Below are positions 39,254 to 49,455 of a DNA stretch of 64,000 nucleotides, one piece after another; position 1 is the stretch's first letter, and each line of letters starts with the position of its first letter. The position numbers and the translations under genes are program-made. Under the pieces are notes generated by a model. It searched no databases. It worked only from the letters and a program-made list of their open reading frames with translations, and was not told where the DNA came from. The stretch is from Mangrovimicrobium sp033283265 (GTDB lineage: Bacteria > Pseudomonadota > Gammaproteobacteria > Pseudomonadales > Halieaceae): positions 372,001-436,000 of the forward strand of contig JAWMQN010000001.1 in the NCBI GenBank assembly GCA_033283265.1, read 5' to 3'.

Positions 39254-39820
39254 TCAAAACGCATTATCCTGTTCCCGGATGACTACCCACGCCGCTTTCA
39301 GGTAGATGAACATGGACCACAGGGTGAGGGTCGCGGCGACGTAGAGCACCACGTAGAACAGGGCTGCCAGCCAGTGCCCTTCCATGCCCGGATCGATGGC
39401 CAGGAGGCCGGTGATTGCGATCATCTGGAAGGCGGTTTTGACCTTGCCGATGTAGGACACGGCCACCGATGTACGCGCTCCCAGCTCCGCCATCCACTCG
39501 CGCAGGGCGGAGATGACGATCTCCCTGCCGATGATCACGCAGGCCGCCAGGGTGAAGAGGATGGTGTCGTGCCGCTCCACCAGCAGGACCAGCGCGACGG
39601 CGACCATCAGTTTGTCCGCTACCGGGTCGAGGAAGGCGCCGAAGGCGCTGGTCTGGCCCAGCCGGCGGGCGAGATAGCCGTCGAGCCAGTCGGTGACCGC
39701 GGCGACGGCGAAAATGATCGCGGCGACCAGCAGGTGGCTCTTGAAGGGAAGGTAGAAAACCAGCACCAGCACAGGGATGAGAAAGATGCGCATCATGGTC
39801 AGCGCGTTCGGGATGTTCAT
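39254..39820 (-). CDS. pgsA: CDP-diacylglycerol-glycerol-3-phosphate 3-phosphatidyltransferase
   Basis: A 188-residue integral membrane protein of the CDP-alcohol phosphatidyltransferase family. The signature D-G-x2-A-R-x8-G-x3-D-x3-D is visible as DGYLARRLGQTSAFGAFLDPVAD (in part). It makes phosphatidylglycerophosphate from CDP-diacylglycerol, the first committed step to phosphatidylglycerol and cardiolipin. ATG 39820 follows AGGTGA; GTG 39826 would overlap the uvrC stop. It is cotranscribed after uvrC, a conserved gammaproteobacterial pair. Confidence 0.94.
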   Translation of the reverse strand: MNIPNALTMMRIFLIPVLVLVFYLPFKSHLLVAAIIFAVAAVTDWLDGYLARRLGQTSAFGAFLDPVADKLMVAVALVLLVERHDTILFTLAACVIIGREIVISALREWMAELGARTSVAVSYIGKVKTAFQMIAITGLLAIDPGMEGHWLAALFYVVLYVAATLTLWSMFIYLKAAWVVIREQDNAF

Positions 39821-39822
39821 TC

Positions 39823-41664
39823 TCACCTGTTGATGTCCCCGCTCTCCCCCGTGGCATGCAGATAATCATATATCTGTGAGGCCATTGTCGCACTGATGCC
39901 GTTAATTTTTCGCAGTTCTTCGACGCTGGCGTTGACCACGCCCTGGGCGCTGCCGAAATGTCGCAGCAGTTCGCGCCGGCGCCTGGCACCTACGCCGGGA
40001 ATATCCTCGAGCAGCGAACGCTGCCGGGCCTTGGCGCGGCGCGCCCGGTGGCCGGTGATGGCGAAGCGGTGGGCCTCGTCGCGCACCTGCTGGATCAGGT
40101 GCAGGGCCGGGCTGTCACCGGGCAGTTGCCGCTCGCGACCGCTGGCCCCCTCGACCAGGGTCTCGAAACCGGCCTTGCGGGTTGCGCCCTTGGCCACGCC
40201 GACAACGAGGATGTCCGGCAATTGCAGTTCCTCCAGCACGGCGACCGCCTGGGCCACCTGCCCCTTGCCGCCGTCGATGAGGAGGACATCGGGCTGTTCG
40301 CCCTCCCCTGACTTGAGGCGCTTGAAGCGTCGGCTGAGGGCCTGCTGCATGGCAGCGTAGTCGTCGCCGGCGGTGATGCCCTCGATATTGAACTTGCGGT
40401 AATCGGCCTTGCGCGGGCCGTTCTCGTCAAACACCACGCAGGATGCCACGGTGGCCTCGCCGCTGCTGTGGCTGATGTCGAAGCACTCGATGCGCGCCGG
40501 TGGCTCCTCCAGCCTGAGGGCCTCCTGCAGTGCCACCAGGCGGCCCTGCACGCTCTCCCGGCCGGCGAGGTGTGCCGTGAGACTGGTCTGCGCCGTCTGC
40601 TGCGCCAGGCGCAGCCAGCGGGCCCTGGCGTCGCGCACCCGGCTGCGCAGCTGTACCTTGCGCCCCGCTTGCACGGAGAGCGCCTCGGCCAGCGTCGCAT
40701 GATCCTCGGGCGCCTCGTTGACGAGGATTTCCCCGGGCACCGGCCGGGTACCGCCGAGGTAGTACTGGGGAATGAAGGCCGCGAGCACCTCGGCGGCGGA
40801 CTCCTCCAGCTTCAGTGGCGGGTAGTAGGTCTTGCTGCCGAGCACCCGCGCCGCGCGCACGAACAGCACCTGCACACAGGCGCGGCCCGCTTCGACCGCG
40901 GCGGCGAGAATGTCGAGATCGCCCTGCACGCCCTCGATCCCCTGTACCGCCTGCACATGTTGCAGCTGGCTGATCTGGTCGCGGTACTGGGCGGCGCGTT
41001 CATACTCGAGCTCCGCCGCTGCCCGCTCCATGTCGTCCGCCAGCCGCACCATCAGCTCCTGCGACTTGCCGGCGAGGAACATGCGCGTCGCCTCCACCTG
41101 GCCGCTGTAGTCCTCCGCGGAGACCTTGTCGACACAGGGGGCGGTGCAGCGGTCGATCTGGTACTGCAGGCAGGGCCGCGAGCGATTGCTGAAGTAGCTG
41201 TTCTCGCACTGGCGCACCTTGAACACCTTCTGCAGGAAGTGCAGCGAGTCGCGCACCGCCGCGGCGCTGGGATACGGGCCGTAGTAGCGCCCCTTGCCCT
41301 TCTGCGCGCCGCGGTGCAGGGAAATCCGCGGAAATCTGTCGGCGGAGACGTGGATATAGGGGTAGGACTTGTCGTCCTTGAGCAGGATGTTGAAGGGCGG
41401 CCGGTGGCTCTTGATCAGGTTGTGCTCGAGCAGCAGCGCGTCCACCTCGGTGGTGGTCACGGTCACCTGGATCTCGGCGATGCGCGCGACCAGGGCCATG
41501 GTCTTCTCGCTCAGCCCGCTGGCGCGGAAGTAACTGCCGACCCGGTTTTTCAGGTTGCGCGCCTTGCCGACGTAGAGCAGCTTGCCCGCCTCGTCGTACA
41601 TCTGGTAGACGCCGGGGCGGGTGGTCAGGGTTTTCAGGTAGGCCTTGTGGTCGAAGGAATTCAC
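39823..41664 (-). CDS. uvrC: Excinuclease ABC subunit C
   Basis: A 613-residue UvrC of usual length. An N-terminal GIY-YIG nuclease domain (GVYQMYDEAGKLLYVGKA, about residues 18-35) makes the 3' incision. A UVR motif near residue 205 contacts UvrB. The RNase H-like domain (about 385-540, with CFDISHSSGEATVASCVVF, DG and H residues) makes the 5' incision. The C-terminal helix-hairpin-helix pair (IPGVGARRRRELLRHFGSA) binds DNA. It starts at GTG 41664, overlapping the murB stop, and precedes pgsA. Confidence 0.96.
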   Translation of the reverse strand: MNSFDHKAYLKTLTTRPGVYQMYDEAGKLLYVGKARNLKNRVGSYFRASGLSEKTMALVARIAEIQVTVTTTEVDALLLEHNLIKSHRPPFNILLKDDKSYPYIHVSADRFPRISLHRGAQKGKGRYYGPYPSAAAVRDSLHFLQKVFKVRQCENSYFSNRSRPCLQYQIDRCTAPCVDKVSAEDYSGQVEATRMFLAGKSQELMVRLADDMERAAAELEYERAAQYRDQISQLQHVQAVQGIEGVQGDLDILAAAVEAGRACVQVLFVRAARVLGSKTYYPPLKLEESAAEVLAAFIPQYYLGGTRPVPGEILVNEAPEDHATLAEALSVQAGRKVQLRSRVRDARARWLRLAQQTAQTSLTAHLAGRESVQGRLVALQEALRLEEPPARIECFDISHSSGEATVASCVVFDENGPRKADYRKFNIEGITAGDDYAAMQQALSRRFKRLKSGEGEQPDVLLIDGGKGQVAQAVAVLEELQLPDILVVGVAKGATRKAGFETLVEGASGRERQLPGDSPALHLIQQVRDEAHRFAITGHRARRAKARQRSLLEDIPGVGARRRRELLRHFGSAQGVVNASVEELRKINGISATMASQIYDYLHATGESGDINR

Positions 41665-42686
41665 GGGTGACCGTAGACGCGGGGTTCCATTTCCAGGGTG
41701 ATGCCGAATTGCTCCTCGACAGACTGCACCACCTTCGCCGCCAGTTGCAACAGTGCCGCCCCGCTGCCGCCGGCATAGTTGACCATCACCAGGGCGTGCT
41801 GCGGGTGAATGCCGAAGGCGCCCTCGCGCTGGCCCTTCCAGCCGGCCTGCTCGATCAGCCAGGCGGCGGGGATTTTCCTGTGACCGTCGTCCTGCGGGTA
41901 CTGCGGCATGTCCCGATGCTGCGCGGCGAGCGCGGCTGCCTGGTTCGCCTCGATCACCGGGTTCTTGAAAAAACTGCCGGCGTTGGGTTCCCGCGCGGGG
42001 TCCGGCAGGCGGCTGCGGCGCACGGCGACGACGGCGTTGAACACGTCCAGGGGAGCGGGCTCAGCTATCTCACGCCGCTGGAGTTCTGCTGCCAGCGCCG
42101 GATAGGTGTAGTTGCCGCAGGGCCGGGTCGACAGGCGCAAATCCACCGCGGTAATGATCACCCGGTCGCGCAACTCGCGCTTGAACACGCTGTCCCGGTA
42201 GCCGAACTGGCACTCCTGCGCAGACAGTTGCAGGCTTGCTCCGGTCTGGCTATCGACGGCGTGAACACAGCGGATGAACTGGGCCAGTTCAACGCCATAG
42301 GCGCCGATGTTCTGGACCGGGGCGGCACCGACCTGGCCCGGGATCAGGGCGAGGTTCTCGAGCCCGTACCAACCCTGTGCGAGGGTGCTTTCCACCAGCG
42401 CATGCCAGTTGGTGGCCGCGGCAACGCGCAGGTCCACAGCGCTGCCCCGCAGCCCCAGGTTCTCCCAGCCTGTAGAGACCTGCTGGATGAACAGAGCCTC
42501 GACGTCGCCGCAGAAGACGACGTTGCTGCCCTCCCCGAGGGCCAGCGCGGCCAGCCCCTCGGCGCGGGCCCAGCGCAGGGCGTCGTTAATTTCCTGCGCG
42601 AGTCCTACCTCGACGAAAGCCGCTGCGCTCGCCGGGATGTCCAGGGTATTGCGTGACTGGAGAGCTTCAGCGCGCCTGATCTGCAC
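41661..42686 (-). CDS. murB: UDP-N-acetylenolpyruvoylglucosamine reductase
   Basis: A 341-residue type I MurB, an FAD enzyme that reduces UDP-GlcNAc-enolpyruvate to UDP-MurNAc in the cytoplasm. FAD-binding segments ALGEGSNVVF and PGQVGAAPVQNIGAYGVEL are visible. The catalytic serine lies in NAGSFFKNP and the catalytic glutamate in the terminal LEMEPRVYGHP. The start is GTG 42686, overlapping the LMW phosphatase stop by 20 bases; the frame extends upstream without family resemblance. It overlaps uvrC at its end. Confidence 0.94.
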   Translation of the reverse strand: MQIRRAEALQSRNTLDIPASAAAFVEVGLAQEINDALRWARAEGLAALALGEGSNVVFCGDVEALFIQQVSTGWENLGLRGSAVDLRVAAATNWHALVESTLAQGWYGLENLALIPGQVGAAPVQNIGAYGVELAQFIRCVHAVDSQTGASLQLSAQECQFGYRDSVFKRELRDRVIITAVDLRLSTRPCGNYTYPALAAELQRREIAEPAPLDVFNAVVAVRRSRLPDPAREPNAGSFFKNPVIEANQAAALAAQHRDMPQYPQDDGHRKIPAAWLIEQAGWKGQREGAFGIHPQHALVMVNYAGGSGAALLQLAAKVVQSVEEQFGITLEMEPRVYGHP

Positions 42687-43161
42687 CCGCAATCTCCCGC
42701 AGCAGGCCTTCACTGGCGGCCTCGACCAGGTCCAGGACGTGATCGAAACCCTCGTCGCCACCGTAGTAGGGGTCCGGGACTTCGCGCTCGCCGAACTGCG
42801 GGGCATAGTCGAGGAACAGGCGCAGTGTGCCGGTGAAGCCCTGTGGTTGCAGTGCGCACAGGTCGGCGAGGTTGTTGTTGTCCATGGCCAGGATGTAATC
42901 GAAACTGTGGAAATCCTGCGCCGTCACCTGCCGCGCCCGGAGGTGTTCGAGATCATAGCCGCGGGCTTTTGCCGCTGCGCTCGCCCGCCTGTCCGGCGCC
43001 CTGCCGATGTGCCAGTCCCCGGTGCCGCAGGAATCGATGACGATGCGCTCCTCCAGCCCCCGCTGCTGGACCATCTGCTCGAACACGCCATGGGCGGTGG
43101 GCGATCGGCAGATATTGCCGAGGCAGACAAAGAGTACGTGTTGTTTCCCGGGTTGCTTCAT
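42667..43161 (-). CDS. Low-molecular-weight protein-tyrosine phosphatase
   Basis: A 164-residue protein with the LMW-PTP P-loop VCLGNICRSPTAHG at about residue 11-24, where Cys is the nucleophile and Arg binds phosphate. The general-acid Asp lies in VPDPYYGG near residue 130. In many gammaproteobacteria this gene sits between kdsB and murB, as here apart from the inserted sulfatase. Targets are probably tyrosine-phosphorylated envelope or polysaccharide proteins, but cannot be named. The gene is the first of a minus-strand unit with murB, uvrC and pgsA. Confidence 0.93.
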   Translation of the reverse strand: MKQPGKQHVLFVCLGNICRSPTAHGVFEQMVQQRGLEERIVIDSCGTGDWHIGRAPDRRASAAAKARGYDLEHLRARQVTAQDFHSFDYILAMDNNNLADLCALQPQGFTGTLRLFLDYAPQFGEREVPDPYYGGDEGFDHVLDLVEAASEGLLREIAGADQAR

Positions 43162-43389
43162 TGCTTACCTGACACAGTGACGATGGCGTTCGGCGAATGC
43201 GAAAAGACTAGCTGCGCAGTTTCGCAGTCCACCGGAAACGCCGCATTTTACGGCAATTATCTGCACCGGTCCTCTCCGCTTGCGGGGCCCGCAAGGCAAG
43301 GCAGGGGCAATTTCCGTGACCGGCGATTTCTGGATCCGTGCGAGCCTGTTACCATTTGCGGCCTACGAGCACCTATTGGAACATTCGAG

Positions 43390-44754
43390 TTGCGCATCAG
43401 ACATTTGCCCGGCCCCTGCAAAGCCCTGTTTTCACTGCTCCTGGCCTTCTTCATTCCAACGTCCCTGCTTGCTTCCGACGCTGCCAGTGAGCGACCCAAC
43501 GTTGTGCTCATTCTGGCGGATGACCTCGGCTACGGCGACCTGGCCAGTTACGGACACCCCTACGCGCAGACCCCCACGCTTGACCGCATGGCCGCTGAAG
43601 GCGCGCGCTTCACCCAGCACTACGTAACTGCCGCGAGCTGCGTCCCCAGCCGCGCCGGGATCATGACGGGGCTCTACCCGGTGCGTTTCAAACAGGCGGT
43701 GCCCGAGCAGGGCCTGGGCGACACCCCGACCCTGGTGCAGCTGTTGCACGCCGCCGGTTATCGGACGGGGCATTTCGGCAAGTGGAGCCTGGGCCCGGGT
43801 CCCGAGCCGGAGATACTCGACTACGCTCTCGACGCCTACTTCAACGAAAAGCCGGAGCGCCCCACGACGGCCCACCGGGACGCGGAGATCACTGCGGCAG
43901 CCGCCAACTTCATCCGCGAGAACCGCCACTCGCCGTTCTACGTGCACCTGTGGCTGCACAGCACCCACAATCCTATCGAGCCGCCCCCGTCGCTGATCGA
44001 GGAAATGCCACCGTTCAAGGTCGACCGCAGCCTGTTTGCCGCGGGCATACAGGAAAAATTCGACCAGTGCGAGGAGTCTCCCGAGTGTGACCTCGACAGC
44101 AGCATGCGCGCCTACCTCGCCGATGTCCTGAGCATTGACCGGCACGTGCAGGAGGTGCTCGACGCGCTCGAGGAAACGGGTCTCAGCGGCAGGACCCTCG
44201 TGGTATTTTCCAGTGACAACGGCCCGGCGCTGCTGGTCTCGAGAAAAATCGAGGACGGCTACAATGACAACGCCATGGGTTACGCGGGCAACCTGCGCGG
44301 CGACAAGCACGAGGTCTATGACGGTGGCATCAAGGTACCGATGATAGTGCGCTGGCCGGGGCACATCGAAGCCGGCCGTATCGATACAGCCAGTGTGACG
44401 TCCTTTGTCGACTGGCTGCCCACGATTGCCAGCATCACCGGCATTGATGTTAATGCCGCAGGCCTCGACGGCGAGGACATAAGCGATATCTGGCTGACGG
44501 GGTCACGGCCGCGCAATAACCCGCTGTTCTGGAAAAGAAATGCCAGGACGCCCGCCGTCATGCGGGACGGCAAATGGAAACTGCACCTGGGTAAATCTTC
44601 CAGGCGAAGCAGCGAGCTCTACGACCTGGAGGCGGACCCGGCGGAGTCAAACGACCTTGCGACGAGCGAGCCGGAAGTGCTGGCCCGGCTGGAAGAGAAA
44701 GCCAGGGCCTGGACCCGGGCCCTTGCAGCCCAGGAAGAAGCGGCAAAACCCTAG
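43390..44754 (+). CDS. Exported type I sulfatase
   Basis: A 454-residue sulfatase with an N-terminal export signal (KALFSLLLAFFIPTSLLA). The alkaline phosphatase-like sulfatase motifs are PNVVLILADDLGYGD at the start, and CVPSR near residue 80, whose cysteine is converted to formylglycine. GHFGKWSLG and SSDNGPALL are further active-site segments, and HEVYDGGIKVPMIVRWPG is near residue 315. TTG 43390 is the best start (GGAA about ten bases upstream); the frame is open far upstream but antisense to murB. It is inserted between kdsB and the LMW-PTP gene on the opposite strand. No sulfatase-maturating enzyme is seen nearby. The substrate, probably a sulfated polysaccharide or lipid, is unknown. 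Confidence 0.88.
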   Translation: MRIRHLPGPCKALFSLLLAFFIPTSLLASDAASERPNVVLILADDLGYGDLASYGHPYAQTPTLDRMAAEGARFTQHYVTAASCVPSRAGIMTGLYPVRFKQAVPEQGLGDTPTLVQLLHAAGYRTGHFGKWSLGPGPEPEILDYALDAYFNEKPERPTTAHRDAEITAAAANFIRENRHSPFYVHLWLHSTHNPIEPPPSLIEEMPPFKVDRSLFAAGIQEKFDQCEESPECDLDSSMRAYLADVLSIDRHVQEVLDALEETGLSGRTLVVFSSDNGPALLVSRKIEDGYNDNAMGYAGNLRGDKHEVYDGGIKVPMIVRWPGHIEAGRIDTASVTSFVDWLPTIASITGIDVNAAGLDGEDISDIWLTGSRPRNNPLFWKRNARTPAVMRDGKWKLHLGKSSRRSSELYDLEADPAESNDLATSEPEVLARLEEKARAWTRALAAQEEAAKP

Positions 44755-45512
44755 CTGCTGCTTGCGAACAATGCCCTGAGCGCTTCCAGGTCCGCCGGGG
44801 TATCGACGCCGGGGGGGATGGCCTCGCAGGCCTCGGCCACGTGGATGCGCTCTCCGTGGTAAAGCGCCCGCAGTTGTTCCAGCTGTTCCAAATGTTCCAG
44901 CGGCGCCGGTGACCACTGCACATAGCGGTGCAGGAAGGACGCGCGATAGGCGTAGATGCCGATGTGCCGGAACCAGGCCCCGCCGGGCATACTCTCCCGA
45001 TCACTTGCAAAGGCGTCCCGCGGCCAGGGAATAGTGGCGCGGCTGAAATACAGGGCCAGGCCATTGACGTCGGCGACTACCTTGACCGAATTGGGATTGG
45101 TGAGTTCTTCCAGGCTGTCGATGGCCACGCAGAGCGTGGCGATCGACGCATCCTGCTGCGCCGCAAGATTGTCCGCCACCTGGCGGATCAGCGCCGGCGG
45201 GATCAGCGGTTCGTCGCCCTGCACGTTGACCACTATCCGCCCCGCGTCCCAGCCGCGCCTGGCGGCCACTTCCTGCAGGCGGTCGGTGCCCGAGGGGTGG
45301 TCGGCCGAGGTCATCGCGACCTCGGCACCGAAACCCCGGGCGGCGCTTTCGATGCGCGCGTCATCGGTGGCGATGACCACCTCCTCAGCGCCGGCCTGCA
45401 TCGCCCTCTCCCACACCCGCTGCACCATCGGCTTGCCGGCGATCTCCAGCAGCGGTTTGCCGGGCAGCCGGCTGGAGGCGTAGCGCGCGGGAATGACAAC
45501 GGCGAAGGACAT
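44751..45512 (-). CDS. kdsB: 3-deoxy-manno-octulosonate cytidylyltransferase
   Basis: A 253-residue enzyme that activates Kdo with CTP to CMP-Kdo for lipid A core synthesis. The nucleotide-binding motif PARYASSRLPGKPL opens the protein, and the substrate-site segments HPSGTDRLQEVA, VQGDEPLIPP and SVKVVADVNGLALYFSRATIPWPRD are conserved. It ends four bases into the convergent sulfatase stop. It lies 13 bases after lpxK in the same direction; the small trm112/ycaR gene often found between them is missing. Confidence 0.95.
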   Translation of the reverse strand: MSFAVVIPARYASSRLPGKPLLEIAGKPMVQRVWERAMQAGAEEVVIATDDARIESAARGFGAEVAMTSADHPSGTDRLQEVAARRGWDAGRIVVNVQGDEPLIPPALIRQVADNLAAQQDASIATLCVAIDSLEELTNPNSVKVVADVNGLALYFSRATIPWPRDAFASDRESMPGGAWFRHIGIYAYRASFLHRYVQWSPAPLEHLEQLEQLRALYHGERIHVAEACEAIPPGVDTPADLEALRALFASSS

Positions 45513-45525
45513 GGGCGGTTCCTGC

Positions 45526-46502
45526 TCAGGTGGGTTTGCTGGCCAGTGCGGCGACGGCTGCTGACACCCGCTCCGGCAACAGCGCGTCGATGCGCAGGTA
45601 CCAGGCGTCTTGGCCGGCGAGGCCGGCGCATTTTACCGCGTCTTTTTCCGTCATGAGAATCGCTTTGCCGCCGAGGCCCTGGAAATCCGCAGCACTGTAG
45701 CTGTGGTGGTCGGGAAAAGCCCGCGGCTCGAACGCGATACCGAGACCTTCCAGTGTGGCGAAGAACTGCTCCGGCTGGCCGATGCCGGCAATGGCGTAAC
45801 ACTGCTCGCCAGCGGAAAAGTAGTCGAGTGGACGGCGCTGGGTGCCGTCGAGCTTTACCCACTGCGCCGCCTGGTAGCGGATGGCGTCGTCCGCCCCATC
45901 GCCGCCCCGGTAGAGGACGAAGTCGGCTTCACGCAGGCGTGAGGGCGGCTCGCGCAGGGGGCCGGCGGGCAGGCAGAAGCCGTTGCCCAGGCCGCGCGCG
46001 GCATCTACCAGCACGATCTCCATGTCCCGCTGCAGGGCGTAGTGCTGCAGGCCGTCGTCGCAGATGAGGATATCGACCTCCCCCGCCTCGACCAGCGCGC
46101 GCACCGCGGCGGGCCGGTCGGGGGCGATGACCACCGGTGCGCCAGTGCGGCGGGCGATCAGCAGGGGTTCGTCACCGCTGTCGGCCGGGCGGCTGTCCGC
46201 CAGAACCCGGCGCGGGAAGACCCCGGCCGCCGCACCGTAGCCGCGACTCACCACGCCGGGGCGCAGGCCCCTCGCCTGCAGCGCCTCGACCAGGGCGATG
46301 ACCACCGGCGTCTTGCCGGTGCCGCCGACGGTGATGTTGCCGACCACCACCACGGGCAGCGGCGCGCGGTAGGCGGACAGCAGCTGCCGCCGATACAGCC
46401 AGCGCCGCAGCCCGGTGACGGCGCGAAACAGCAGTTCAAGGGGGCGCAGTAACCAGAGCCAGCCGGCCCCGCGATACCAGGCCGCGACCAGCCCCTGGCC
46501 GC

Positions 46503-46506
<4 letters not shown>
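45526..46506 (-). CDS. lpxK: Tetraacyldisaccharide 4'-kinase
   Basis: A 326-residue lipid A kinase that phosphorylates the 4' position of tetraacyldisaccharide 1-phosphate at the inner membrane. The family Walker A sequence VGNITVGGTGKTPVVIAL lies at about 55-72, preceded by a membrane-associated helix. The DDGLQHYALQRD segment, with the catalytic Asp pair, is present. It starts at ATG 46506, overlapping the msbA stop, so the two are coupled. Confidence 0.94.
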
Positions 46507-48336
<1,830 letters not shown>

Positions 48337-48344
<8 letters not shown>

Positions 48345-48765
48345 CGGCTTGGCCGGCGGGCTGGCGCGTGGTGATGGAGAGGTGCACGAAGCCCATCTGC
48401 CCCGCGGCGTCCATGGCCCGCACCACGTCTTCGTGGGCGGCCTGCGCGTCGGCGGTAATGATCATCGGCATGGTGGTATCGCCGGCGGAGATTTTGTAGA
48501 TGGCGGCCTGCAGGGTGCGCATGCGGCTGTCGACCAGCGCCTGGCCGTTGACCCGGTAGCGCCCTCCCTCGTCGATGAGGATCTCGATTTCATTGTCGCT
48601 GGCCTCGGCCACCTGGCCCTCGGCCTCGGGCAGGTCGACGCTGAGCTGGGTCTCCCGGGTGAACGTGGTGGAGACCATAAAGAAGATCAGCAGCAGGAAG
48701 ACGACGTCGATCAGCGGTGTCAGGTTGATGTCGACCGCGGCGAGACGTTGGCGGCGGAATTTCAA
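48337..48765 (-). CDS. exbD: ExbD/TolR-family biopolymer transport protein
   Basis: A 142-residue protein with one N-terminal membrane helix, PLIDVVFLLLIFFMVSTTF, preceded by the conserved basic stretch and containing the functional Asp in LIDVVF. The rest is a periplasmic domain (VSIYKISAGDTTMPMIITADAQAAHEDVVRAMD-like). With ExbB it forms a proton-driven complex energising outer-membrane processes. Its partner genes exbB and msbA overlap it on both sides, and this comEC-exbB-exbD-msbA-lpxK order is conserved. No TonB is encoded nearby. Confidence 0.9.
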
Positions 48766-49385
48766 GCTTTGCCTTCCGTGTGCTCTTCACTGTGCAGGGC
48801 GTCCACCAGCTTGATCGTCTCCTGTTCCAGTTCTACCACGATGGCGTCGATCTTGCCGGTGAAATAGCGGTGCATGGCCAGAGCCGGGATCGCCACAGTC
48901 AGCCCGGCGGCGGTGGTGATCAGGGCCTGGGAGATACCCCCGGCGAGCACGCTGGCGTTGCCGGTGCCCTGGGACATGATCTCGGCGAACACGTGGATCA
49001 TGCCGACCACGGTGCCGAGCAGGCCGATCAGCGGCGCCACCGCGGCGATGGTGCCGAGGGTGTTGAGGTAGCGCTCGAGATCGTGCACCACGTGCTCGGC
49101 TGCTTCCTGGATACTCTCCTTCATGACCTCGCGGCCGTGGTAGGCATTGGCCAGGCCGGCGGCGAGAATGCGTCCCAGCGGCGAGGACTGCTTGAGGGTC
49201 TTCAAGCGGTTGGCGTCCATCTCGCCGGCCTTGAGCTGCTTCCACACGGTGGCAAGCAGGTGTGGCGGCGCGATCTTTTTCGGGTTGAGTATGTACAGGC
49301 GTTCAATACAGATGGCCAGGGCGACGATGGAGCAAAGTACCAGCAAGACCATCAGCCAGCCACCAGCGAGCAGCAATTCGAGCAC
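48762..49385 (-). CDS. exbB: MotA/TolQ/ExbB-family proton channel protein
   Basis: A 207-residue protein read from GTG 49385, with the first helix ELLLAGGWLMVLLVLCSIVALAICIERL, a cytoplasmic loop, and two further helices beginning GTIAAVAPLIGLLGTVVGMI and ALITTAAGLTVAIPALAMHRYF. This is the ExbB/TolQ three-helix layout. It forms the pentameric proton-conducting core around ExbD. The open frame continues upstream, but that part lies in or near the comEC end and is unlike the family. It overlaps exbD by four bases. Confidence 0.9.
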   Translation of the reverse strand: MLELLLAGGWLMVLLVLCSIVALAICIERLYILNPKKIAPPHLLATVWKQLKAGEMDANRLKTLKQSSPLGRILAAGLANAYHGREVMKESIQEAAEHVVHDLERYLNTLGTIAAVAPLIGLLGTVVGMIHVFAEIMSQGTGNASVLAGGISQALITTAAGLTVAIPALAMHRYFTGKIDAIVVELEQETIKLVDALHSEEHTEGKA

Positions 49386-49455
49386 AGGGACACCGCTTGT
49401 TGTTAACGTGGGGCAATTATAAGCAAAGCGCACAAGGGCTAGGAACCGGGAAACG

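Noticed and set aside
40468..41670. A 400-codon plus-strand frame opposite uvrC
   Set aside because: Antisense of a clear uvrC with all domains; no independent evidence.
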